Notes under the pieces: model-generated
Seen by the model: the letters and a program-made list of their open reading frames with translations, nothing else
Told to the model about the DNA's origin: nothing
The model's database searches: none
Origin: VRUE01 sp963707965
GTDB lineage: Bacteria; Actinomycetota; Thermoleophilia; Solirubrobacterales; 70-9
Assembly (NCBI GenBank): GCA_963707965.1
Contig: CAVPRR010000004.1
Coordinates: 186,001-250,000, forward strand
Direction of reading: 5' to 3'
DNA length: 64,000 nucleotides
Made by a program: the position numbers and the translations under genes
Shown: piece by piece, positions 31,677 to 40,941 of the stretch
Layout of the letters: each line of letters starts with the position of its first letter
Numbering within the stretch: the stretch's first letter is position 1

Positions 31677-33128
31677 ATGCCGACCGATGCAGTCGCCATT
31701 CCCGCCCGGCGTGTCCCGCCGCCTGCGGAACTGAGCCCCAATCCCGTTCGGCGGCTCGCCGAAGACGTGCGCACCGAGCTGCGGGTCAGGCGCAACGGCG
31801 GCTACCCGCCCGGCGCCATGGACTTCGACCTCGGGCGTACGCTGCGAATGGCGCACGACCCGCTGCCGATCCTGCTCTCCCTCTACGAGCGGTACGGACC
31901 GATCTTCTCCGTTCGCATCCTGCACCACCCGGTTGTCTTCATGCTGGGGCCGGAGGCCAATCAATTCATCACCGTCTCCCACCCGGAGAACTTTCACTGG
32001 CGCGAGGGGAGTTTTGGCGACCTGATTCCGCTGCTCGGCGACGGCCTGCTGACGATCGACGACGGGTACCACGACCGCGCCCGCGAGATCATGATGCCGG
32101 CCTTCCACCGCAGACAGATCAGCGCCGCGGTTGACGTGATGAGGGCGGAGGCGGACATCGCCATAGCGGGGCTTCGTGCCGGCGAGATCGTCGACGTCTA
32201 TGGGTGGATGCGCGGCCTGGCGATGCGGATCGCCATGCGCGCGCTGCTCGGGCTCGATCCTGACGAGGCGGGCAAGGGCGCCGCCGCAGCCGAGCACTTC
32301 GAGCGCGCCCTCGGCTTCTACGGGATCGACTTCCATCTGAGATTGCTGCGGGGGCCCGGGTCGCCGTGGGCGAAGATGGTGGCCTCGCGGGCGGTGCTCG
32401 ACGAGATCGTCCACGCGGAGATCTCGCACCGTCGCGCCAACCCCGATCCGGGCAAGAACGACATCCTCAGCCTGCTGCTGAGCGTGCGCGACGAGGAGGG
32501 GGAGGGCTTCTCCGACAGGGAGGTCCGCGACCAGGTCATGACCCTGATGTTCGCCGGCCATGACACCTCGACCTCGACCCTCACATTCATGATGTACGAG
32601 CTTGCGCGTCATCCAGACGTCGCCTCCGGCCTTCAGGAGGAGCAGGATCGGGTGCTCGACGGGGCGGCCCCCACGATCGACCAGCTCGAACGGGAGATGC
32701 CCTACCTGAACATGGTCCTCGACGAGGTGCTGCGGCTATACCCGCCGGCTTGGATCGGGCCCCGCCGGTCCGTACGCGACTTCGAGTTCGGCGGTCACTC
32801 CGTTCCGAAGGGGGCCTACGTCAACTACTCCTCCTGGGCCAGCCACCGCATCCCGGAGGTCTTCCCCGAGCCCGAGGCGTTTGTCCCGGAGCGCTTTACG
32901 CCCGAGCGCAAGGCGGCCCTGCCCCGCGGGGGCTACGTTCCCTTCGGCGGCGGCCAGAGGATCTGCATCGGCAAGCGCTTTGGCCAGACCGAGGTGAAGC
33001 TGGTCGCGACGATGCTCCTGCAGCAGCTCCGCCTCGACGCGCTGCCCGGTCGCACGATGACGGTGCGCCAGATGCCGACCCTTTCGCCGAAGGGTGGCCT
33101 GGAGATGCGGGTGCTTCCCCGCGACTGA
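31677..33128 (+). CDS. cytochrome P450
   Basis: 483-aa haem monooxygenase. The I-helix oxygen motif is FAGHDTSTST, the K-helix ExxR is EVLR, and the haem loop FGGGQRICIGKRF carries the thiolate C430. The class resembles CYP51/CYP110-like bacterial P450s with a eukaryote-like length. No ferredoxin or reductase is adjacent, so electrons must come from elsewhere. A nitrilase-type hydrolase and a BBE-like oxidase follow on the same strand, but each has its own promoter signal. Confidence 0.93.
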   Translation: MPTDAVAIPARRVPPPAELSPNPVRRLAEDVRTELRVRRNGGYPPGAMDFDLGRTLRMAHDPLPILLSLYERYGPIFSVRILHHPVVFMLGPEANQFITVSHPENFHWREGSFGDLIPLLGDGLLTIDDGYHDRAREIMMPAFHRRQISAAVDVMRAEADIAIAGLRAGEIVDVYGWMRGLAMRIAMRALLGLDPDEAGKGAAAAEHFERALGFYGIDFHLRLLRGPGSPWAKMVASRAVLDEIVHAEISHRRANPDPGKNDILSLLLSVRDEEGEGFSDREVRDQVMTLMFAGHDTSTSTLTFMMYELARHPDVASGLQEEQDRVLDGAAPTIDQLEREMPYLNMVLDEVLRLYPPAWIGPRRSVRDFEFGGHSVPKGAYVNYSSWASHRIPEVFPEPEAFVPERFTPERKAALPRGGYVPFGGGQRICIGKRFGQTEVKLVATMLLQQLRLDALPGRTMTVRQMPTLSPKGGLEMRVLPRD

Positions 33129-33176
33129 CGGGCACTGGAGTCGCCGGCCGGTTGCCTCCGGCGCCACTTTGCGCGC

Positions 33177-33182
33177 TACGGT
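33177..33182 (+). promoter_or_regulatory. leaderless -10 box TACGGT
   Basis: TACGGT ends 7 nt before the ATG at 33190. Confidence 0.45.
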
Positions 33183-33189
33183 CCGATCC

Positions 33190-34110
33190 ATGCGCGTCGC
33201 GGCTGTGCAGCTTGCGGTTGAGCTTGGGGATGTCGAGGCAAATCTGGCCGAGTCGGAGCGGCTGGCACGTGAGGCAGCCGGTCGGGGGGCGGAGCTGGTG
33301 TCGCTGCCCGAGTTCTTCACCACCGGCGCGGCCTTCGTTCCCGAGCTCGCCGGCGCAGCGCTTCCGCCGGATGGGGCAGCGGCCGCCATGCTCAAACGCG
33401 TGGCCGGAGAGGAGCGAATCTGGCTTGGCGGCTCCTTCCTCTGTCGCGACGCCGACGGTGAGGTGCGCAACGCCTTCCTCCTTGCCGGCCCCGACGGTGA
33501 GGTGCTGGGTCGCCACGACAAGGACATGCCGACCATGTGGGAGAACTCGTTCTACGTGGGCGGTTCTGACGACGGAGTGATGGACGCCGGTCCCTTCACG
33601 GCCGGGGCGGCCGTCTGTTGGGAGTTCATGCGTTCGGCGACCGCCCGGCGCCTCGCCGGGCGCGTGGATGTCGTGGTGGGCGGCTCCAACTGGTGGAGCG
33701 TCCCGGCCTGGCCTCCGCGCACTCTCACACGGCGCATGGAGGAGCGAAACGCCCGCACTGCGCTGCATGCGCCCAGTGCCTTCGCGCGCCTGGTCGGCGC
33801 CCCGGTTGTCCACGCGGCGATCAGCGGTGCGATCCGCTGCCGGATGCCCGAGCTGCCGATCGTTCCCTACCGGGGGCGGTTCGAGGGCGGAGCGCTGATC
33901 GCCGCCGCTGACGGAAACGTCCTCGCATTGCGCCGCGGCGAGGAGGGTTCCGGCATTGCCGTCGCCGAGATCGATGTCGGGAGGGTGTCACCGGCCGCCC
34001 CGATCCCCAGCCGCTACTGGCTTCACCGGCGGGGGCTGCTGCCGGCCATCGTGTGGAACACCGAGCGCCTGCACGGCCGTCGCTGGTACCGGCGGCACGT
34101 GCGCGGGTGA
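33190..34110 (+). CDS. carbon-nitrogen hydrolase (nitrilase superfamily)
   Basis: 306 aa. All three catalytic residues are visible: Glu41 in SLPEFF, Lys111 in GRHDKDMPTMWEN and Cys143 in AAVCWEF. Members hydrolyse nitriles, amides or carbamoyl compounds. The C-terminus is basic and aromatic (HGRRWYRRHVRG). ATG 33190 is supported by TACGGT 7 nt upstream; a longer frame overlaps the P450. Substrate unknown. Confidence 0.9.
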   Translation: MRVAAVQLAVELGDVEANLAESERLAREAAGRGAELVSLPEFFTTGAAFVPELAGAALPPDGAAAAMLKRVAGEERIWLGGSFLCRDADGEVRNAFLLAGPDGEVLGRHDKDMPTMWENSFYVGGSDDGVMDAGPFTAGAAVCWEFMRSATARRLAGRVDVVVGGSNWWSVPAWPPRTLTRRMEERNARTALHAPSAFARLVGAPVVHAAISGAIRCRMPELPIVPYRGRFEGGALIAAADGNVLALRRGEEGSGIAVAEIDVGRVSPAAPIPSRYWLHRRGLLPAIVWNTERLHGRRWYRRHVRG

Positions 34111-34265
34111 GGTACGCGGGCGCTTGTCATCTCCGCTCCGCATTTCGGCGCCTGGACCGGGCGGGACCTGCTGAGCGAGGAGGCGTGCCTGGAGCGCTTG
34201 GCACCGCGGTGCTGATCGACGACGAAGACGCGGCTGGTGGAGACTTCTTGCTGAGCTCAATCCGC

Positions 34266-34294
34266 TTGCGTCTGGGGCGGCCTGACAATAGAGT
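34266..34294 (+). promoter_or_regulatory. -35/-10 promoter of the BBE-like oxidase
   Basis: TTGCGT (34266-34271) and TAGAGT (34289-34294) are separated by exactly 17 bp. Transcription should start near 34301. The rest of the 226-bp gap holds no convincing gene. Confidence 0.5.
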
Positions 34295-34336
34295 CGGGGA
34301 GCGGTAGGCGCCTTTCCCACGACGAAAGGAGCCTCC

Positions 34337-35728
34337 TTGTCCCTGGGCACGCTGGATCCAGCCGCACTTGACGCGCTTCGGCAGGACTTCCACGGCAAGG
34401 TCCTTGCAGATGGAGGCCCTGGCTATGAGGACGCGCGCTCGATCTTCAACGCAATGATTGCCAGGCGTCCGGCGGCCATCGCGCAGTGCGAAGACGCCGG
34501 TGACATTCGGGCTGCCCTCGCCTTCGCCCGCGCCAACAACGCCGATCTGGGGGTACGCGGAGGAGGCCACAGCGTCGCCGGTGCCTGCCTCATCGACGGT
34601 GGCCTTACGATCGACCTGCGGCGGATGAATCGCGTGAGCGTCGACCCCGAGGCCCGTGTTGCGACGGTCGGTGGCGGCGCCACCTGGCGAGACTTCGATA
34701 CGGCCTGCGATCAGTACGACCTCGCTGCAACCGGGGGTCGGGTTTCCGCGACGGGCGTCGCAGGGTTGAGCCTGGGTGGCGGTTCGGGCTGGCTGGAGCG
34801 CAAGTTCGGCCTGGCCTGCGACAACCTGCTCAGCGTCGAGCTGGTCACCGGCGACGGCCGCACCGTGCTGGCCTCCGAGGAGGAAAATCCAGAGCTGTTC
34901 TGGGCTCTGCACGGCGGCGGCGGCAACTTTGGGATTGCCACCGAGCTGAAACTCCATCTGTATCCGCTACCCACGTTCACCGCGGCGCTGATGATCTGGC
35001 CACCGGATGCAGCCCCCGAGCTGGTACGGGCGTACCGGGATTTCGCGAAGGGGGCGCTGGCTGACGTCGGCGGAGCCGTGACGTTTCTCACCGGCCCACC
35101 CGCAGATTTCGTTCCCGAGAGCCTCCACAACCGCCTTGCCCTCGCGATTCTCGTCACCTACACGGGTCCCGAGGCCGAGGCACGTGCCGCCCTTGCGCCG
35201 CTGCTCGACCGGGAGCCGGCCGGAACGATGATCAGGGGGATGCCCTACCTGGAGCTCCAGTCGATGCTCGGCGACCGGCCCGGCTACCGCAACTACTGGT
35301 CGACCGAGTACCTGAACGAGCTGACGGACGAGGGGATCGACGCCTTTTGCGCCCGCGCCGGGGGAATCATCGTCCCGTCGCCGACGCAGCACGTCATCTT
35401 CCCCTGGGGTGGCGCGGTCGCGCGCCGGGCGGCCGACTGGCCGGTGGCCAACCGAGACGCTTCCTGGGTGGTCCACCCACTGACCATCTGGGAGGATCCG
35501 GCGGACGACGAACGGGCGATTCAGTGGGCGCGAGATGTCTGTGCAGACGTGGAGCCCTGGGCATCCGGTGCCAACCACGCCAGGTTCGCCGGGGGTGAGG
35601 CCGAGGAGCGGATCGTGGCCGCCTACGGGCGCGAGGACTACGACCGGCTCGTCGCCGTCAAGGCCCAGTACGACCCCGACGACGTCTTCCGCCTTCACGA
35701 CCCGGCCCGCCCCGCCGCGACCTCCTGA
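34337..35728 (+). CDS. FAD-linked oxidase (berberine-bridge enzyme-like)
   Basis: 463-aa flavoprotein of the PCMH/BBE group. The FAD-binding stretch LGVRGGGHSVAGACLIDGG contains the His that normally carries 8-alpha-histidyl-FAD. At the position of the second covalent Cys in bicovalent members, the sequence reads GGRVSATGVAGLSLGGG with no Cys, so single attachment is predicted. The C-terminal BBE domain ends KAQYDPDDVFRLH. The TTG start has AAAGGAG 7 nt upstream. Such enzymes oxidise sugars, alcohols or natural-product intermediates. Confidence 0.88.
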   Translation: MSLGTLDPAALDALRQDFHGKVLADGGPGYEDARSIFNAMIARRPAAIAQCEDAGDIRAALAFARANNADLGVRGGGHSVAGACLIDGGLTIDLRRMNRVSVDPEARVATVGGGATWRDFDTACDQYDLAATGGRVSATGVAGLSLGGGSGWLERKFGLACDNLLSVELVTGDGRTVLASEEENPELFWALHGGGGNFGIATELKLHLYPLPTFTAALMIWPPDAAPELVRAYRDFAKGALADVGGAVTFLTGPPADFVPESLHNRLALAILVTYTGPEAEARAALAPLLDREPAGTMIRGMPYLELQSMLGDRPGYRNYWSTEYLNELTDEGIDAFCARAGGIIVPSPTQHVIFPWGGAVARRAADWPVANRDASWVVHPLTIWEDPADDERAIQWARDVCADVEPWASGANHARFAGGEAEERIVAAYGREDYDRLVAVKAQYDPDDVFRLHDPARPAATS

Positions 35729-35792
35729 AACCGCCGCCTCCCGGCGACGGCTACCTGAGGTCCGGAAACCGCCGCCTCCCGGCGACGGCTAC
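35727..35792 (+). repeat. perfect 28-bp direct repeat across two stop codons
   Basis: The 28-bp unit starting GAAACCGCCGCCTCCC occurs at 35727-35754 and again at 35765-35792, a 38-bp period. The first copy begins in the oxidase stop codon and the second covers the glnN stop. Each unit contains CCGCCG/CGGCGACGG-type self-complementarity and may act as a terminator. Confidence 0.75.
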
Positions 35793-37933
35793 TTGATGAA
35801 GAGCATCTCCTCGTATTTGGGAAGCGGCCAGAGGTCGTCCGCGACGATCTTCTCCAGCTTGTCAGCCGCCTCGCGAACCTGCGCCATCGCCGCGATCTGC
35901 CCGTCGCGAGCGTGGATCGCCATCTCAAGGCCCTCCAGGCCGGGGTCGGCGTTGGCCGCCTCCAGATCGCCCAGGGCGGCGACCAGCTCGTCGACCAGGC
36001 TGCGAATCTCGCCCTCGACCGATGAGACGCCGGACTCGCCGATCAGCGCCAGATGGCGGAGCGCCGCCGGCAGGATCATCGTCTTGGCGATCGAGAAGGT
36101 CGTCTCCGCCTCGATGTTGGCGCGGATCCAGTACTGCTCGATCCAAACCTCGTAGCGGGACTCCAGCTCCCGCTTGGAGAGCACGTCGTAGTTGTCGAAC
36201 GCGGCAATCGTCTGCTCGGAGATCACTTCCGGCAGCGCGTCGGGAGTCGTGCGCAGGTTCTTCAGTCCGCGCTGCTCGGCCTCGGCGTGCCACTCCTCCG
36301 CGTAGTTGTCGCCGCCGAAGCAGATCTGCTTGTTGGCGCTGTAGGACTCCTTGACGACCTCGATCACGGCCTCAGCCGCGTCCATGCCGCCGCCCGTCTT
36401 CTCCTCCAGCCTGTCGGCCAGCTCGTCAATCGCCTCGGCGACGATCGTATTCAGGACCGTGTTCGGGAAGGCGAGCGATTCGCTTGCCCCCAGTGCCCGG
36501 AACTCGAATTTGTTGCCGGTGAAGGCGAAGGGCGAGGTGCGGTTGCGGTCGCCCCCGTGCATCGGCAGCGCCGGCAGCACCGTCGTTCCCAGCTCCAGGA
36601 ACGACGCCGGGGTGTGGGGATCGCCTTCTCCGGTGGCGATCGCCTCGAAGACCTTCTCCAGCTCGGCGCCGAGGAAGATCGAGATGATCGCGGGCGGCGC
36701 CTCGTTGGCGCCGAGCCGGTGGTCCTGGCCGATGTTGGCGACCGAGGCGCGCAGCAGCCCCTGGTGCTTGTTGACGGCCTGGATCACGGCGGCACAGAAG
36801 AAGAGGAAGTGGACGTTGTCGGCGGGGGTGTCCCCCGGATCGAGCAGATTCGTCCCCGTGTCCGTCGCCATCGACCAGTTGTTGTGCTTGCCTGAGCCGT
36901 TGACGCCGGCGAAGGGCTTCTCGTGCAGGAGGCAGACAAGCCCGTAGCGGCGCGCGACGTTTTCCATCGTGCGCATCATCAGCTGCTGGTGGTCGGAGCC
37001 GACGTTCGAGTTCTCGAAGACCGGCGCGATCTCGTACTGGTTCGGCGCCACCTCGTTGTGGCGGGTCTTGACCGGGATGCCGAGCTTCCTCGCTTCCAGC
37101 TCGGTCTCCAGCATGCAGGCGAGGATCCGCTCCGGGATCGAGCCGAAGTAGTGGTCGTCCAGCTCGTGGCCCTTGGGCGGCTTCGCGCCGAACAGGGTGC
37201 GGCCGGTGGAGATCAGGTCGGGGCGCTCGAAGAAGTACTGCTCGTCGATCAGGAAGTACTCCTGCTCGGGGCCGACCGTCGTGAAGACGCGCTTGCTCTC
37301 GGCGTCGCCGAGCAGCCGCAGCGCCTTGATCGCCGAGCGCGAGAGGGCGTCCATGGAGCGCAGCAGCGGGATCTTCGCGTCGAGCGCCTCGCCGGTCCAG
37401 GACGCGAAGGCGGTTGGGATGCAGAGCAGGGCCCCGTTGGGGTTCTCGAGGATGAAGGCGGGCGAGGTCGGGTCCCAGGCGGTGTAGCCGCGCGCCTCGA
37501 AGGTGGCGCGGACGCCGCCGGTCGGGAAGGAGGAGGCGTCCGGCTCGCCCTGGATGAGCTCCTTTCCGGAGAAGCCGGCCAGAGCGCGGCCCTCGCCGGC
37601 GGGCTCGAAGAAGGAGTCGTGCTTCTCGGCGGTGGAGCCGGTCAGCGGCTGGAACATGTGGGTGAAGTGAGTGGCGCCCTTCTCGAGCGCCCAGTCCTTC
37701 ATCGCCGTGGCGACGGCGTCGGCGAGCGCCGAGTCGAGCGCCTCGCCGCCTTCCAGCGTCGCCTGCAGCCTCTCGAAGACGTCGCCGGGCAGACGTTCGC
37801 GCTGCACGGCTTTTGAAAAGACGTTGGCGGCGAACGGGTCGTTCTCGGGTTGGGTCAGGTCAATCGCGCCCAGGGCCTCCCCGTTGGAGCTCCACTGCGC
37901 GGCGGTCACATTCTGCTGGCGGATACGAGTCAT
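35789..37933 (-). CDS. glnN: type III glutamine synthetase
   Basis: 714 aa, the length of GSIII and well above the 450-470 aa of GSI. Characteristic segments: FTHMFQPLTGSTAEKHDSF, VGPEQEYFLID, VKTRHNEVAPNQYEIAPVFE, FAGVNGSGKHNNWS and NRTSPFAFTGNKFEFRALGAS. It makes glutamine from glutamate and ammonia with ATP. It is divergent from the FadN-type gene across a 249-bp region with a dyad. No GSI adenylylation-site context is present; regulation is probably transcriptional or by PII-like proteins. Confidence 0.95.
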   Translation of the reverse strand: MTRIRQQNVTAAQWSSNGEALGAIDLTQPENDPFAANVFSKAVQRERLPGDVFERLQATLEGGEALDSALADAVATAMKDWALEKGATHFTHMFQPLTGSTAEKHDSFFEPAGEGRALAGFSGKELIQGEPDASSFPTGGVRATFEARGYTAWDPTSPAFILENPNGALLCIPTAFASWTGEALDAKIPLLRSMDALSRSAIKALRLLGDAESKRVFTTVGPEQEYFLIDEQYFFERPDLISTGRTLFGAKPPKGHELDDHYFGSIPERILACMLETELEARKLGIPVKTRHNEVAPNQYEIAPVFENSNVGSDHQQLMMRTMENVARRYGLVCLLHEKPFAGVNGSGKHNNWSMATDTGTNLLDPGDTPADNVHFLFFCAAVIQAVNKHQGLLRASVANIGQDHRLGANEAPPAIISIFLGAELEKVFEAIATGEGDPHTPASFLELGTTVLPALPMHGGDRNRTSPFAFTGNKFEFRALGASESLAFPNTVLNTIVAEAIDELADRLEEKTGGGMDAAEAVIEVVKESYSANKQICFGGDNYAEEWHAEAEQRGLKNLRTTPDALPEVISEQTIAAFDNYDVLSKRELESRYEVWIEQYWIRANIEAETTFSIAKTMILPAALRHLALIGESGVSSVEGEIRSLVDELVAALGDLEAANADPGLEGLEMAIHARDGQIAAMAQVREAADKLEKIVADDLWPLPKYEEMLFIK

Positions 37934-38049
37934 CGCTTGGTCAATCCCTCACTTGGCGTGCGCGCTCCGGCCGGCGGGCGCGTTCAGTTACCGGTCCACT
38001 CCTCTGGAAAGAGCACGAAGAGCCTAATGGCAGCGCGTCAGATATGCCT

Positions 38050-38065
38050 TTGTACGCGCGTACAA
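38050..38065. promoter_or_regulatory. 16-bp perfect palindrome between glnN and fadN-type genes
   Basis: TTGTACGCGCGTACAA is a perfect palindrome inside the 249-bp divergent region, 117 bp from each start. A GntR/TetR/LacI-type operator is plausible. Nothing else recognisable was found in 37934-38182 apart from the GGAGG site at 38168. Confidence 0.5.
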
Positions 38066-38182
38066 GCTTCGCCCGAAACCTTTGTCCCCGCGTTGAGCCG
38101 GCGGATGGATGCCGCGGCAGCTGAGGGCAAGTCAAATAACCTTGCCGCGCCCGCAAGTCCAGAATCCGGAGGTCCGACCCGA

Positions 38183-40183
38183 ATGTTCGTTTCCAAGGCC
38201 GCCGTTGTCGGCGGAGGCACCATGGGCGGCGAGATCGCGCAGGCGATTGCCGCATCCGACATCCCCGTTGTCGTCAAGGACATCGACCAGAAGTTCGTCG
38301 ATGCCGCCGTCGAGAAGGCGCGCGCCGTCACCGAGGGCCAACTGGCCCGCCTGGTCAAGAAGGAGAAGCTGACCCAGGAGCAGGCCGACGCCCGCCTTGC
38401 CGAGACGATGGGCCTGATCGTCGGGACGACGAGCTATGAGGGCTTCGGCGACGTCGACTTCGTGGTCGAGGCCGTGCCGGAGAAGATGGCGATCAAGCAG
38501 GCGGTCTTCCGTGAGGTTGACGCGGCCACGCCGGGGCACGCGATCCTCGCATCCAACACGTCCTCGCTCTCGATCACCGAGATCGGCGAAGCGACGCTGC
38601 GGGCCGACAAGGTGGTCGGCTTCCACTTCTTCTACCCCGCCTCCGTGATGCCACTGGTCGAGGTGATCGTCGGCGAGGACACCTCGCAGGAGACCGCCAC
38701 CGCCGCCTTCAACTTCGCTCAGGCGATCAGGAAGCAGCCGATCGTCTGCGGCGAGGTTCCGGGCTTCGTGGTCAACCGCGTTCTGATGGCGACGATCGGC
38801 GAGATCTGGCGCGCCCAGGAAGACCAGGGGCTCTCCCTCAAGGCGATCGATGAGGCGATTGCGGCCGCCAAGGTCGCGCCGATGGGTCCCTTCTTCCTCA
38901 CGGACCTGCTCGGGCTCGACACCGTGCTGCACGTCGCCGAGCACCTGGCCGACTCCTACGGCGAGGGCTTCTACGTCCACAAGGGCCTTCAGGGCCTTGT
39001 CGCCGAGGGCAAGCTCGGGGCCAAGAGCGGCGGTGAGGGCTTCTTCTCCGGCGGTGAGCAGACGATCCCCGGCGACGCCGACCCCGACCCCGAGGAGCTG
39101 GTGGCGATGTTCACGGGCCGGGCGCTGATCGAGGCCTGCCGTCTGGTCGAGGAGGGTGTCTGCTCCGTTCGCGACATCGACCTCGGGATGATGGCCGGGG
39201 CAGGCCTCGACCCGCGCAAAGGCCTCTTCCCGCCCTTCTGGAAAGCCGACCTGGAGGGACTCGACACGGTGCTGGAGCAGATCGAGCGGCTCGAGGAGCG
39301 CTACGGCGAGCGCTTCTCGGCACCGGTGACCCTGAAGCGCCTGGTCGCCCAGGGGCGCCTCGGGCTGAAGTCCGGCCAGGGCTTCTACCCCTACCCGCAA
39401 CCCGACGAGGGCGAGCAGGCGGAGACCGTGAAGCTCGAGACGCGCGGGGACGTCGCGATCGCCTGGCTCGCCAATATGCCGATGAACGCGATCTCCCCCG
39501 ATGTGATCCGGGACCTGAAGACCGTCTGGGAGAGGGTGAAGGCCTCCGAGGGGGTTGGCGCGATGGTGGTTGCCTCCTCGATCCCCGTCGTCTTCTCAGC
39601 GGGGGCCGACATCAAAGCCTTCACGCAGATGGACGAGGCGGCCGGGGAGGAGCTGATCAACACGGCCCACGCGCTGCTGCGCGACTTCGGGCAGGACAGC
39701 GTGGCGACGATCGCCGCCGTCAACTCGATCGCCTTCGGCGGCGGGTGCGAGCTGGCGATGGCCTGCGACGTGCGGATTGCCGCCGAGGCGGCGGTCTTCG
39801 GCCAGCCGGAGATCAAGCTGGGGATCATCCCCGGCTTCGGCGGCACCCAGCGGCTGCCGCGACTGGTCGGTCCCAACAAGGCGCTGGAGATGAACCTGGT
39901 CGGCGACGCCGTCCTTTCCGAGGAGGCGTTCGATCTCGGTCTCGCCAACCGTCTCGTGCCCGACCACGAGCTCTTCGAGACCGCGCTGATGTGGGGCCGC
40001 AAGCTGGCCGGCCAGGCGCCGGTTGCGCGCGAGCAGATCAAGCGGGTCTCCAGCCAGGGCGACCTCGACGAGGGAATAGAGGCCGAGAAGCAGGGCTTCG
40101 CCACGGCGTTCCGCAGCGAGGACGCCGGTGAGGGGATCGCGGCCTTCCTCGGCAAGCGCACCCCGAAGTGGAGCGGCAAGTAG
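38183..40183 (+). CDS. 3-hydroxyacyl-CoA dehydrogenase / enoyl-CoA hydratase fusion (FadN-type)
   Basis: 666-aa beta-oxidation enzyme. The dehydrogenase domain comes first: AVVGGGTMGGEIAQAIA at residue 7, NTSSLSITEI and FHFFYPASVMPLVEVI. The hydratase domain is C-terminal (about 420-660) with AFGGGCELAMACD and GQPEIKLGIIPGFGGTQRLPRL, keeping both catalytic Glu residues. This is the reverse of the FadB/FadJ order. GGAGG lies about 10 nt before ATG 38183. Its stop overlaps the sirtuin start by 16 bp. It could function in fatty-acid or phenylacetate-type degradation. Confidence 0.92.
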   Translation: MFVSKAAVVGGGTMGGEIAQAIAASDIPVVVKDIDQKFVDAAVEKARAVTEGQLARLVKKEKLTQEQADARLAETMGLIVGTTSYEGFGDVDFVVEAVPEKMAIKQAVFREVDAATPGHAILASNTSSLSITEIGEATLRADKVVGFHFFYPASVMPLVEVIVGEDTSQETATAAFNFAQAIRKQPIVCGEVPGFVVNRVLMATIGEIWRAQEDQGLSLKAIDEAIAAAKVAPMGPFFLTDLLGLDTVLHVAEHLADSYGEGFYVHKGLQGLVAEGKLGAKSGGEGFFSGGEQTIPGDADPDPEELVAMFTGRALIEACRLVEEGVCSVRDIDLGMMAGAGLDPRKGLFPPFWKADLEGLDTVLEQIERLEERYGERFSAPVTLKRLVAQGRLGLKSGQGFYPYPQPDEGEQAETVKLETRGDVAIAWLANMPMNAISPDVIRDLKTVWERVKASEGVGAMVVASSIPVVFSAGADIKAFTQMDEAAGEELINTAHALLRDFGQDSVATIAAVNSIAFGGGCELAMACDVRIAAEAAVFGQPEIKLGIIPGFGGTQRLPRLVGPNKALEMNLVGDAVLSEEAFDLGLANRLVPDHELFETALMWGRKLAGQAPVAREQIKRVSSQGDLDEGIEAEKQGFATAFRSEDAGEGIAAFLGKRTPKWSGK

Positions 40184-40941
40184 CAGCCACAGAGGAAGCT
40201 GCGGCGCGGCTCGCGGAGCTGATCCGCGAGTCGCGGTGCACGGTGGCCCTGACCGGGGCCGGGGTCTCGGTGCCCTCGGGGATCCCGGACTTCCGCACGC
40301 CGGAGACTGGCCTCTGGGCAAATGTCGACCCGATGAAGGTCGCCCATATCGATGTCTTCAAGCGTGACCCGGCTCGCTTCTGGTCCTACTACCGCCCGCG
40401 CTTTCACTCGCTCGGCGACCGGCGTCCCAACGCGGCGCACGAGGCGCTCGCGGAGCTGGAGCGCCGGGGGCTGCTGGAGGGGGTGATCACCCAGAACATC
40501 GATCGTCTCCACCGTGCCGCGGGCTCCCAGAACGTCGTTGAGGTCCACGGCTCGATCGAGACCTCTTCCTGCACATCCTGCGATGCAACCTACGGGCTCG
40601 AGGAGGTCGACGGTCTCTTCAACGATGAGGGGATCGCCGAGTGCACCGCGTGCGGTGGGCCGGTGAAGCCGGACGTCGTCCTGTTCGGCGAGCTGCTGCC
40701 GGAGAGCGCAATGGGCCGCGCCCAGGACCTTGCCGAGCGGGCCGAGCTGATGCTCTGCATCGGCTCGTCGCTCGTCGTCCATCCCGTGGCCGGGTTGCCG
40801 CAGGTGACGTTGGGCCGGGGCGGCCGGCTGGCGATCGTCACCAAGGGGTCGACCCCCTACGACTCGGAGGCGACGCTGACGATGAACGGCGAGGTCGATG
40901 AGGAGCTTGCCGCGGTTCTGGCCGCGCTCGGCTGGCGATGA
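40168..40941 (+). CDS. cobB: NAD-dependent protein deacylase (sirtuin)
   Basis: 257 aa. Signatures: TGAGVSVPSGIPDFR, TQNIDRLHRAAG, the catalytic His in EVHGS and a zinc site CTSC...CTAC. It removes acyl groups from lysine using NAD+. GTG 40168 lies inside the FadN-type gene, so translation is coupled. The context suggests deacylation of acyl-CoA-metabolising enzymes; inference only. It overlaps the HAD gene by ATGA. Confidence 0.93.
   Translation: MERQVAATEEAAARLAELIRESRCTVALTGAGVSVPSGIPDFRTPETGLWANVDPMKVAHIDVFKRDPARFWSYYRPRFHSLGDRRPNAAHEALAELERRGLLEGVITQNIDRLHRAAGSQNVVEVHGSIETSSCTSCDATYGLEEVDGLFNDEGIAECTACGGPVKPDVVLFGELLPESAMGRAQDLAERAELMLCIGSSLVVHPVAGLPQVTLGRGGRLAIVTKGSTPYDSEATLTMNGEVDEELAAVLAALGWR

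Noticed and set aside
34053..34307. 84-codon frame after the nitrilase gene
   Set aside because: It begins within the nitrilase gene, has an Arg/Ala-rich shadow-like composition, no ribosome-binding site, and runs across the mapped promoter of the next gene.
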